From an uncultured Prevotella sp. (lineage in GTDB: Bacteria > Bacteroidota > Bacteroidia > Bacteroidales > Bacteroidaceae), in contig CAAHDP010000018.1 of assembly GCA_900770515.1 (NCBI GenBank), positions 1 through 21,384 of the forward strand: 21,384 bases of DNA, written 5' to 3'. The position numbers and the translations under genes were made by a program. The notes under the pieces are model-generated. The model saw only the letters and a list, made by a program, of their open reading frames with translations, searched no databases and was not told where the DNA came from. Positions 14,569-21,384 of the stretch are shown here, in pieces. The first letter of the stretch is position 1, and the number at the start of each line of letters is the position of its first letter.

Positions 14569-14640
14569 TTGCAAAGATTTGAATACATCAAGTAATTGCA
14601 AAGATTTGAATACATCTAATTGCAGAATTTTGAATACATC
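14563..14640. repeat. Three tandem copies of a 27-base unit across the GH28-GH105 stop codon
   Basis: Copies 14563-14589 and 14590-14616 are identical; the third, 14617-14640, is 24 bases and degenerate. The unit begins AAG TAA, so the stop codon itself is duplicated and each copy repeats it in the same frame. The tract fills the whole gap to the PL1 gene. Confidence 0.9.
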
Positions 14641-14648
14641 CATATCAA

Positions 14649-16472
14649 ATGAATAACAAGAAGATATTAACAAGCATGGCAGCAGCACTCGTGAGTGCTG
14701 CTGCTCTGGCACAAGCCCCTGCCTTTCCGGGCGCAGAAGGTCACGGAAGATATGTAACGGGCGGAAGAGGTGGAAAAGTAATCCACGTAACTAATCTCAA
14801 CGACAAGGGTACCGGATCGTTCCGTGCTGCAGTAACAGGCAACAGCAAGAAGATCATCGTCTTTGATGTGGCTGGCGTCATTCCGCTGGCTTCCGACCTC
14901 ACCATCGGAGCCAACACCACTATCTTAGGTCAGACTGCTCCTTCTCCGGGCATCACTCTGAGATATTACACGGTTCGTCCGGAAGACAACTGCATCATCC
15001 GCTTCATCCGTCTGCGCCGCGGACAGGAAAAGGACGTCAATGATGGTGCTGATGCTACCTGGCAGCGCAACAAGACGGGTATCATCTTCGACCACTGTTC
15101 CTTCAGCTGGAGTATCGACGAGGTGGCTTCTTTCTACGATAACAACAATTTCACCATGCAGTGGTGTACCGTTGCCGAGAGTCTCACCAATCCGGGGCAC
15201 TCCAAGGGAGCACATGGCTACGGAGGCATCTGGGGCGGCAAGCTCGCCAGCTTCCACCACAACTTCGTAGGACATCTCATGAACCGCGGTCCACGCTTCA
15301 ACGGTGCCAGATACGGATGGACAGGATACACCAGCAACAAGGATTACGATACCTATAAGTGGGAGAACCCCGTACAGGCAGAAAACGTTGACTTCCGAAA
15401 CTGCGTGATGTATAATGCGCAAGGAACCTGCTACGGTGGTCCTGGCGGCGGACAGATCAACATCGTGAACAACTACTACAAGGCAGGACCTAGCCAGAGT
15501 TTGAAGAGCAAAACCCTGAATGGCATCAAGGTAAGCGTAAGCTCCGGAAAGGAACGTGGCGGTCAGGACCGCATCACACAAGTTACCGTATCCAGCAGCG
15601 GAAATTCCGACAAGAAGCATCCTGAGTACTACGAGATGACCAGCCGTTATTTCATCAGCGGCAACACCACCGAAACCACCAAGGGAACAATTACCAAGAA
15701 CCAGGACTGGAAGGGCGTGGTATACGACAAAGGTACTTACACTTATAATGGCGAGAGATATTCTGCTGATAAAAAGAATTTCTACGGAGATGCTGTAGCC
15801 CACCAAACCATTGACGGTGTTTCGTGCGTAAAGATCAAGATGGATAACCCAGCTCCTACGGGAGAGGTTACCACCCACTCTGCAGCCGAAGCCTTCAGCA
15901 AGGTACTGGCATACGGCGGAGCCTCGCTCTACCGCGACGAGATTGATGCACGCTACATGGAAGAGGCTAAGACGGGAACGGCACAGTATAAGGGAAGCAT
16001 CACTCAGTCGCCAGGTATCATCGATAAGGTATCAGACGTAAACGGCTACACCGAGTCTACTTTCGGCACCGCTTCCCGTCCTGCCGACTTCGATACGGAT
16101 AAGGACGGAATTCCTGATGCATGGGAGCTTGCCAACGGTTTGAATCCAAACGATGACAGCGATGCCCTTACCTACTCGCTCGACGGCAAGGGTTACTACA
16201 CCAACCTGGAGGTATATGCAAATTCGCTGGTTGAGGACATCATGAAGCAAGGCAATGCAGATGCAGAGAACAAGGTAGATGAATACTATCCGGAATGTAA
16301 GAATCCCACCGGTATCTCGCAAGTGATTACCTCTCATCCTGGCGAAATAGCCAAAGTAACGTATTATAGCCTCAAAGGCACCCTTCTTTCTGCTCCTCAA
16401 AAAGGAATCAACATCCGCAAGATGCTGTTTCAGAACGGAAAGACCATGGTGGATAAGGTTGTAAAGGAATAA
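14649..16472 (+). CDS. Secreted pectate lyase, PL1 family
   Basis: A 607-residue protein with signal peptide MNNKKILTSMAAALVSAAALA then QAPAFPGAEGHGRYVTGGRG. The beta-helix shows the PL1 pattern: GGKVIHVTNLNDKGTGSFRAA, D148-H149-C150 to S155-I-D157-E158 for calcium, and HHN(203-205)-FVGHLMN-R213-G-P-R216 with the likely catalytic arginine. It would cut homogalacturonan by beta-elimination, giving unsaturated ends for GH105. Residues 480-495 (DFDTDKDGIPDAWE) are a calcium-binding thrombospondin type 3-like repeat. The last 54 residues (from TGISQV) form a tag resembling those of two other proteins here. It lies 80 bases behind the GH28-GH105 gene and is probably cotranscribed; a terminator follows. 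Secretion to the periplasm or cell surface is inferred. Confidence 0.9.
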   Translation: MNNKKILTSMAAALVSAAALAQAPAFPGAEGHGRYVTGGRGGKVIHVTNLNDKGTGSFRAAVTGNSKKIIVFDVAGVIPLASDLTIGANTTILGQTAPSPGITLRYYTVRPEDNCIIRFIRLRRGQEKDVNDGADATWQRNKTGIIFDHCSFSWSIDEVASFYDNNNFTMQWCTVAESLTNPGHSKGAHGYGGIWGGKLASFHHNFVGHLMNRGPRFNGARYGWTGYTSNKDYDTYKWENPVQAENVDFRNCVMYNAQGTCYGGPGGGQINIVNNYYKAGPSQSLKSKTLNGIKVSVSSGKERGGQDRITQVTVSSSGNSDKKHPEYYEMTSRYFISGNTTETTKGTITKNQDWKGVVYDKGTYTYNGERYSADKKNFYGDAVAHQTIDGVSCVKIKMDNPAPTGEVTTHSAAEAFSKVLAYGGASLYRDEIDARYMEEAKTGTAQYKGSITQSPGIIDKVSDVNGYTESTFGTASRPADFDTDKDGIPDAWELANGLNPNDDSDALTYSLDGKGYYTNLEVYANSLVEDIMKQGNADAENKVDEYYPECKNPTGISQVITSHPGEIAKVTYYSLKGTLLSAPQKGINIRKMLFQNGKTMVDKVVKE

Positions 16473-16485
16473 AATAAAACTTCTC

Positions 16486-16534
16486 ATAAAACAAAAAGGG
16501 CATCCCCTCGTTTGGGAATGCCCTTTTGTTTTAT
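16486..16534. terminator. Bidirectional terminator between the PL1 gene and the small secreted protein gene
   Basis: Arms 16486-16506 (ataaaacaaaaagggcat...) and 16514-16534 (gggaatgcccttttgttt...) are reverse complements with one offset base in each; the core is AAAGGGCAT/ATGCCCTTT. T-rich sequence flanks both sides, so it can end both convergent genes. Confidence 0.9.
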
Positions 16535-16550
16535 CTGTTTATACAATCTG

Positions 16551-17249
16551 TTACTTTACATACTTCTTGCCATTCTTGATTACCAAGCCCTTGAAAGAGC
16601 CAGAAACCTGCTGACCAGCCATGTTGTATGTCTTGCCATCGTTCTTGGCAGCAGCCTCGATAGAAGAGATGCCTGTAGATGTGCCAGCCTCATACTTGAA
16701 ACCGAAGAAGCCCATCTTAGTACCAGCAGCGAGAACATAATATGTACCACCCTCAGCAACGTTGAATGTTACAGTACCATTAGACTTTGCTCCAATGATG
16801 TTCTCACCCTTCTCATTCTGTGTGAACTTCTGAGAGTCACCATCCTTGGCACTAGGCAAATTGTAAGAAACAGGAGCTACCTCAGCAAATTCTGCGTCGA
16901 GGATATGGAAGCCCTTATCTGCATTCAATTGAACTGCTGCAGTTACAGAACCAGCCTTTGCTGTCTCGAACTTATAAACACAACCTGTTGGCTCTGCATC
17001 AGACACCAACTTACCATTGCTCTTGCCACAAGTGTAAGCATTGAAATCAGCGTCAGCCCAGTTAGTTTGTTTCTTAACTACAGCGTAATCAGTACCAGCC
17101 TTCTCCATATAAGTAAGAGTGATGTTCTCTACTGAAGTAATCTGATCGCCAGCCTTCACATTGTCACCTTCCTGCACAGCATAAGTGCCCTGAGCGTTCA
17201 TACTTGCTGCCATAGCGACAGCTGCAATAAGAGTAAAAAATTTCTTCAT
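16551..17249 (-). CDS. Small secreted beta-rich protein with C-terminal tag, function unknown
   Basis: A 232-residue protein with a signal peptide (MKKFFTLIAAVAMAASMNAQ). No catalytic motif is visible. Residues about 20-190 alternate short hydrophobic strands, ending GTVTFNVAEGGTYYVLAAGT then KMGFFGFKYE. The VAE-G-YY...FGFKY pattern resembles VQIEVAENGYFYGIKLV in the N-terminal region of the CE8 protein next door, so it could be a stand-alone carbohydrate-binding or accessory domain; that is inference. The last 41 residues (TGISSIEAA to NGKKYVK) match the tails of the PL1 and CE8 proteins in pattern. It has its own strong promoter and a long AT-rich leader, and is divergent from the CE8 gene. 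Confidence 0.8.
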   Translation of the reverse strand: MKKFFTLIAAVAMAASMNAQGTYAVQEGDNVKAGDQITSVENITLTYMEKAGTDYAVVKKQTNWADADFNAYTCGKSNGKLVSDAEPTGCVYKFETAKAGSVTAAVQLNADKGFHILDAEFAEVAPVSYNLPSAKDGDSQKFTQNEKGENIIGAKSNGTVTFNVAEGGTYYVLAAGTKMGFFGFKYEAGTSTGISSIEAAAKNDGKTYNMAGQQVSGSFKGLVIKNGKKYVK

Positions 17250-17383
17250 AATTTTTAAAGTTTAAGTCGTTTATATTGTTTTTATTGTTTAATTTGTAAT
17301 ATCTATATATAAAATAGGTATGAATATCTAAATTAAAAATAGGTATGTACGTTTAAGTATTAATTTGTAATTGTTTACGGCAG

Positions 17384-17414
17384 CAAAAGTAATCAATTAT
17401 TCGCCACTAACCAA
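17384..17414 (-). promoter_or_regulatory. Promoter of the small secreted protein gene (TTG-N20-TACTTTTG)
   Basis: On the minus strand TTG (17414-17412), 20 bases, TACTTTTG (17391-17384). Predicted start near 17378, giving a leader of about 129 bases. Confidence 0.8.
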
Positions 17415-17445
17415 GAAAATGAACTGAAAATCTCCAAGATTTTGC

Positions 17446-17459
17446 GAAAACGTTTACGT
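17446..17459 (+). promoter_or_regulatory. Operator-like site GnAAACGTTTACGT, copy 1
   Basis: The 12-mer AAACGTTTACGT (17448-17459) with a palindromic AAACGTTT core begins 56 bases upstream of the CE8-gene -7 box. The GnAAnCG core resembles LacI/GalR-type operators. It also lies 57 bases beyond the -7 box of the divergent gene, so it could control both. Confidence 0.65.
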
Positions 17460-17480
17460 GAAAGTATCACCACCCAACTC

Positions 17481-17511
17481 TTGTTTATCCCAAATAATAT
17501 GTGTACTTTTG
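17481..17511 (+). promoter_or_regulatory. Promoter of the CE8 gene (TTG-N20-TACTTTTG)
   Basis: TTG at 17481-17483, 20 bases, TACTTTTG at 17504-17511. Predicted start near 17518, giving a leader of about 79 bases. Confidence 0.85.
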
Positions 17512-17596
17512 CCACCGAATAAACAAGTTCACAACTTAACAAACAAGTTCACAACTTATAAACAAGATTTTTAATAGACCTAAAAGAATATAACAG

Positions 17597-20500
17597 ATGA
17601 AAAGAAATCTACTAAGATTCGGGCTGCTATGCCTGATGATGGTCTTTGCTTTCATAGCTAAAGCACAAGACGTTACGGCAGAATGGAATTTCAAAGCCAA
17701 TTTGCCGGAAGGTATCCAAAGTATCCAGGTGGAAAAGAGCGTCAGCGCTATCGCCTCTAACGTGGAAGGTATCGAAATGACCGTGGATGCAACCAACGGC
17801 AAGCTGAAGGGCCGCTCTGCAGATGCCCAGATTAACAAGGGCACCATCCTGAAGGTTCCAGTGAAATCATCCAGAGACATCGTTACCATTATGAACTATG
17901 GCAACGAGAAGTATCGTGCTACCTTCACCATCGGAGAAACTACTTCGGCTGATGAAATCATTGAGCACAATGCTACTGTAGATGAAGCTACTCAGGGCTA
18001 TGTACAGATTGAAGTAGCAGAGAATGGTTACTTCTACGGCATCAAGCTCGTTCAGGCAAGTGCCTTGCAGGAAAAGACCCTCTACTCTACCGATTTCACC
18101 AACTGGGAGGCCATCGACCGTGCCAAGGCTACCGACGAGGTGGTAAAGGTGAAAACCCTCTACAGCAAGGAGGAGCTCAGCTTTACATTCAATGGCGTGG
18201 GTGTTTATCCAACAGGTACCAACTCGAAGTTCCCAGGAATTACCGGTTTCATGCAGACTGCCAAATACACTGGCGAATACAGTGCTGCAGAACCTAGCGT
18301 GGTAACATCTCCATTGGCAAGCATCACCAAGATTACACTGCACCAGGCTGCTACCGGCAGCAAGCGTGGTATCAAGGTATCCGTAAAGGGTGACGGCGAT
18401 GCAGACTGGGTAGCAATCCACAATGTAGCTATCGCAAATGCGAAGGGCGAGGACCTGACACTCGAGGTAAACCGCACCAACTGTCAGATTAAGTTCGAGA
18501 ACTTTGCTCTCGGTCAAAACGCTTACGTTACCGACCTCGCTATCTATGGCAACGTAGATATGAGCAAATCGCCTATGCTCGGCAGCTTCCTCCTGAACGG
18601 TGAGAAATATCATGCAGCCGACCTCTTTGCAGAGGGTGCAGATGGCAAGCAGATGGCTACCGTGCTCATCTCAAAGAAGGCGAATCTCATTTCAGAGACC
18701 AACCCTTTGACAGAAATCACAGCAGACAATGGAAACATCAAGAGCATTACTTATGCTACAACAGGCGAAGGTGCTGAGCAGAAGACCGTGGCTACCCTCG
18801 TGGTAGAGGCTAACGGCGACGAGGCTACCTACGAACTCACCGTAGGTTTCAAACCAGACTTCACCCTTACCTATTATGATGCAGATGGCAAGACTGTTCT
18901 CGGCACACAGGCTGTGGAGCAGGATGCAGAAATAGAGAAGTTCCTGGATGGTACAACCGAGAAGGTAACCGTAGCCGACGGCAAGAAGTTCCGCGGCTGG
19001 GCCAGCGACCAGAAGAAGGACAGCCAGAAGTTTACAACATCTTCTGTCATCACAGAGAACACAGCACTCTATGCTCTGGCAACAGATATCGAGACAGCCA
19101 GCGGCACAGCCCGCTATGACTACGACCTGCAGAAGGAAGGTTTCGACATCAACGACCACGAGGCTATCGAGGTAGAAGGCGGCAAGTGGCACGACGCTAC
19201 TCACGGCTGGACCTTCAATGCCGGCAACAAGGTGAAGGTACTGATGGGCGGCAAGGGTTACATCAAAATGGCCCTCTGCCAGTATTCAGGCTCAGGCAAG
19301 ATCATCCTCTCTGACCCTCAGGGCAAGGAGTTGGCAAGCATCGATGCCAAGGCTAGCAAGGATGGCAACCCTGGTATTCTCCAGAACCCATCAACAGAGA
19401 GCGGCTTCTATACCCTCTCATTCGAAGGCACAGCATATATCCACAACCTCAGCATCGTGAACATGACTGAGCCTGCCTTCGCACAGAACGGCAACTGGTA
19501 CACCGTGAAGGCTGGCGACGTACAGAGCTTCATCACCACACTGGAGGTAGTAAACGGTGCCAACGCTGCTGCCGATGCAGCCCGCTCGTTCATCTTCCTG
19601 CCTAACGGCACATACGACCTGGGCGACCAGTGCCTCACCACTATCAGCGGAAACAACATCTCGCTCATCGGTGAGAGCATGGACAAGACCATCATCGTAA
19701 ACAAGCCTGCTATCGAGAACGAGGGCATCGGTACCACCGCTACCCTTCTCAACACAAGCAACAACCTCTATATGCAGGACATCACCCTGCAGAATGCGCT
19801 GGAATACTACAAGAGCGGTTCAGCCGGTCGTGCTGTCTGCCTCCAGGATAAGGGTACCCAGACCATCTGCAAGAACGTGAAGATGCTCTCTTACCAGGAT
19901 ACATACTATAGCAATGAGCCAAACGGCAAGGGTCAGTTCTACTTTGAGGATTCAGAGATTCACGGCACCGTGGACTATGTTTGTGGTGGCGGCGACGTAT
20001 ATTTCAACCGTGTACTCTTCGTAAACGAGAGTCGCAAGGAAGGCGAGAAGAACGGTGAGGATGTGATTGCAGCTCCTAACAGCAAGAGCGAATGGGGCTA
20101 CATCTTCAAGGACTGCACCATCGAGAACAAGGCAAATGCATTCAGCCTGGGCCGCTCATGGAACAACATCACCCGTCTTACCTGGCTCAACACCACCGTA
20201 AACCAGAAGGATGAGATTCTGAACGACGACAAGAAGTTTGCTTACTTCACCATCAACGCGATGGGCGATGCGGTGGCAGACAAGTTCCGCCTCGACGTAT
20301 TGAAGGATGCAGAAGGCAACGTATTCTCTCCTGCAGAGAAGAAGGTAGTGTTCAAGGCATCAGACGGCAAGGTTTTGAAGGACGAGGAGAACATCATCCT
20401 CACAGCCGACGAAGCTGCAGCTTATACGCTGGAGAATGTATTCGGCGAGTGGGAGCCAGCCAAGTTGGCTGCCCAGCAGACCGCAGGTGCAGCAACAGAG

Positions 20501-20842
20501 GTTGACGGCAAGCTTTCATGGACTGGCGATGCACAGATGTACATCGTATTGAAGAACGGCGAGTTCTTCGCTCTGACCAGCGAAAAGAGCCTCGACCTCG
20601 AGGGTGCAACAGGAACATTCACTGTTCGTGCTGCCAACGAGATGGGTGGCTTCGGCGAGGTGACATCTGTAGCTACAGGCATCAAAGACATCCACGCTGC
20701 CACAGAAAACGGTGCAGCCGTAAAGACTGCCATCTTCGCAGTAAGCGGCACACAGCAGAGCCGTCTTCAGAAAGGCATCAACATCGTAGTAAAGACCCTG
20801 ACAGACGGCAGCAAGGAGACAACCAAAATGATTGTGAAATAA
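17597..20842 (+). CDS. Secreted multidomain pectinesterase (CE8) with N-terminal accessory domains
   Basis: A 1081-residue protein with signal peptide MKRNLLRFGLLCLMMVFAFI then AKA|Q. Residues about 25-155 are a beta-rich domain ending VQIEVAENGYFYGIKLV. About 160-310 form a second domain (STDFTNWEAIDRAK...NAYVTDLAIYG) typical of ligand-binding beta-sandwiches. About 418-500 are an InlB B-like repeat (LTYYDADGKTVLGTQ ... GKKFRGWAS). From about 631 to 960 comes the pectinesterase beta-helix: NWYTVKAGDVQSF, D768 in YQDTYY, D793 in GTVDYVCGGGDVYF and R853 in LGRSW, the expected catalytic triad-like set. It would remove methyl esters from homogalacturonan, preparing it for the PL1 lyase. The final 55 residues (from T1027-G-I) are the shared tag. 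The LGRSW motif has Ser where LGRPW is usual. Confidence 0.9.
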   Translation: MKRNLLRFGLLCLMMVFAFIAKAQDVTAEWNFKANLPEGIQSIQVEKSVSAIASNVEGIEMTVDATNGKLKGRSADAQINKGTILKVPVKSSRDIVTIMNYGNEKYRATFTIGETTSADEIIEHNATVDEATQGYVQIEVAENGYFYGIKLVQASALQEKTLYSTDFTNWEAIDRAKATDEVVKVKTLYSKEELSFTFNGVGVYPTGTNSKFPGITGFMQTAKYTGEYSAAEPSVVTSPLASITKITLHQAATGSKRGIKVSVKGDGDADWVAIHNVAIANAKGEDLTLEVNRTNCQIKFENFALGQNAYVTDLAIYGNVDMSKSPMLGSFLLNGEKYHAADLFAEGADGKQMATVLISKKANLISETNPLTEITADNGNIKSITYATTGEGAEQKTVATLVVEANGDEATYELTVGFKPDFTLTYYDADGKTVLGTQAVEQDAEIEKFLDGTTEKVTVADGKKFRGWASDQKKDSQKFTTSSVITENTALYALATDIETASGTARYDYDLQKEGFDINDHEAIEVEGGKWHDATHGWTFNAGNKVKVLMGGKGYIKMALCQYSGSGKIILSDPQGKELASIDAKASKDGNPGILQNPSTESGFYTLSFEGTAYIHNLSIVNMTEPAFAQNGNWYTVKAGDVQSFITTLEVVNGANAAADAARSFIFLPNGTYDLGDQCLTTISGNNISLIGESMDKTIIVNKPAIENEGIGTTATLLNTSNNLYMQDITLQNALEYYKSGSAGRAVCLQDKGTQTICKNVKMLSYQDTYYSNEPNGKGQFYFEDSEIHGTVDYVCGGGDVYFNRVLFVNESRKEGEKNGEDVIAAPNSKSEWGYIFKDCTIENKANAFSLGRSWNNITRLTWLNTTVNQKDEILNDDKKFAYFTINAMGDAVADKFRLDVLKDAEGNVFSPAEKKVVFKASDGKVLKDEENIILTADEAAAYTLENVFGEWEPAKLAAQQTAGAATEVDGKLSWTGDAQMYIVLKNGEFFALTSEKSLDLEGATGTFTVRAANEMGGFGEVTSVATGIKDIHAATENGAAVKTAIFAVSGTQQSRLQKGINIVVKTLTDGSKETTKMIVK

Positions 20843-20908
20843 TCGCATCATGAAGTCGGAAAGCTGAAAGAAAGAAGTAGAAATCTCAGGTAAAATCCTG
20901 AAAACTTC

Positions 20909-20951
20909 ATCCCCCTAAAGAATAGCTCCAAAAAGGCATTCTTTAGGGGAT
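20909..20951 (+). terminator. Terminator downstream of the CE8 gene
   Basis: ATCCCCCTAAAGAAT (20909-20923) pairs with ATTCTTTAGGGGAT (20938-20951) with one bulged C, and is followed by TTTATGTT. The stem is long; the T-run is moderate. Confidence 0.8.
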
Positions 20952-20974
20952 TTTATGTTAAAACACACATTTTA

Positions 20975-20988
20975 GCAAACGTTTACGT
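20975..20988 (+). promoter_or_regulatory. Operator-like site GnAAACGTTTACGT, copy 2
   Basis: The 12-mer AAACGTTTACGT (20977-20988) is identical to that at 17448-17459 and begins 55 bases upstream of the susC -7 box, against 56 in the first copy. TGTTTTCGCA follows; its reverse complement, TGCGAAAACA, matches TGCGAAAAC at the first site. Confidence 0.65.
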
Positions 20989-21031
20989 AATGTTTTCGCA
21001 GATTTATACAACGTAATTCATTTTTTTTATC

Positions 21032-21039
21032 TAAATTTG
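21032..21039 (+). promoter_or_regulatory. Candidate -7 box for susC
   Basis: TAAATTTG fits TAnnTTTG. No TTG is found 19-21 bases upstream, which suggests dependence on an activator. Predicted start near 21046. Confidence 0.6.
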
Positions 21040-21178
21040 CACACGGAAATAATAACCCGTGCATGAATCGATGCCACAAAGGCAGACATTTTTTGCATAG
21101 TAGTTTTAATCTACTTAAATGTATAAATCGAGATTAAGAAACAAATTTTTAATAAGTATAATCTAACCTTATAAGTGT

Positions 21179-21384
21179 ATGTCTGGTAATTATAACAGAA
21201 AAAAGATTGCGCTTGCAGGTGCGCTCATGTTCATGGTAACAAGCGTCTCAGCGCAAACGGTAAAGGGAGTTGTTACTGACAATACGGGCGAGCCAATCAT
21301 CGGCGCATCTGTCATGGAGGTAGGTGTAGCTGGCAATGGTGGCGTGACCGACATTGACGGTAACTTCACAGTAAACTTAAAAGG
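21179..21384 (+). CDS. SusC/RagA-type TonB-linked outer membrane protein, N-terminal part (cut by window edge)
   Basis: The first 68 codons are in the window. The signal peptide (MSGNYNRKKIALAGALMFMV then TSVSAQ) is followed directly by TVKGVVTDNTGEPIIGASVM and VTDIDGNFTVNL, the carboxypeptidase regulatory-like domain that opens every SusC-type TonB receptor. These proteins pair with a SusD lipoprotein to import oligosaccharides across the outer membrane. Its place directly after pectinase genes suggests pectin oligomers as cargo, and an operator-like motif shared with the CE8 gene supports joint control. The plug, barrel and susD lie beyond the window. The start at 21179 is supported by the signal peptide. 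Confidence 0.9.
   Translation, partial: MSGNYNRKKIALAGALMFMVTSVSAQTVKGVVTDNTGEPIIGASVMEVGVAGNGGVTDIDGNFTVNLK

Larger units (their letters stand above)
17250..17596. other. Divergent regulatory region with two promoters and an operator-like site
   Basis: It holds the minus promoter (17384-17414), the plus promoter (17481-17511) and between them GnAAACGTTTACGT (17446-17459). The 130-base leader of the minus gene is very AT-rich with two copies of aaataggtatg. An 18-base stretch beginning aacaagttcacaactta is repeated in tandem in the plus leader (about 17521-17559). Confidence 0.75.
20843..21178. other. Intergenic region between the CE8 gene and susC
   Basis: It contains a terminator (20909-20951), an operator-like site (20975-20988), a -7 box (21032-21039) and a leader of about 133 bases with a small hairpin AGTAG-N7-CTACT (21099-21115). 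No ORF or RNA gene was recognised. Confidence 0.7.

Noticed and set aside
14925..15878. A 317-codon minus-strand open frame opposite the PL1 gene
   Set aside because: Antisense shadow of a gene with clear PL1 motifs; no start context and no recognisable domain.

Overview
The window reads as a chromosomal piece of a gut-type Prevotella/Segatella (Bacteroidota). Evidence: promoters of the Bacteroidota form (TTG or TTTG, 19-20 bases, TAnnTTTG) in front of several genes; A-rich start regions with almost no Shine-Dalgarno sequence; signal peptides ending in ...AQ on secreted pectinases; a SusC-type receptor at the right edge; and families largely confined to this phylum (DUF4924). The genus is an inference; no rRNA is present.

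Layout. (1) 1-1483, minus: a LysE-type exporter, a DUF4924 protein and the first 36 codons of prfC. (2) 1646-2626, plus: an ROK glucokinase, ending at a two-way terminator shared with the trp operon. (3) 2726-9790, minus: a complete tryptophan operon in the order trpL-D-C-F-A-B-E-G. It starts from a clear promoter and passes a classical attenuator: a 20-residue leader peptide with three consecutive Trp codons, then a strong terminator hairpin before trpD. (4) 10092-10928, plus: a 42-codon small ORF and rpe. (5) 11063-11659, minus: an ECF-like sigma factor. (6) 11932-21384: a pectin-degradation locus with a GH28-GH105 fusion, a PL1 pectate lyase, a small secreted protein on the minus strand, a large multidomain CE8 pectinesterase, and the start of a susC gene.

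How the parts work together. The trp genes cover every step from chorismate to tryptophan, and the leader lets the charge state of tRNA-Trp decide whether transcription reaches trpD. In the pectin locus the CE8 enzyme would strip methyl esters, the PL1 lyase would cut homogalacturonan into unsaturated oligomers, GH28 and GH105 would remove plain and unsaturated uronic acids, and the SusC protein would import the products. A 12-base motif (AAACGTTTACGT) lies about 55 bases upstream of the -7 boxes of both the CE8 gene and susC, which suggests a common regulator.

The least ordinary features are the trp attenuator, a palindromic repeat element inserted in frame in trpE, the rotated trp gene order, the shared operator, a C-terminal tag shared by three secreted proteins, and short tandem repeats in many gene junctions.
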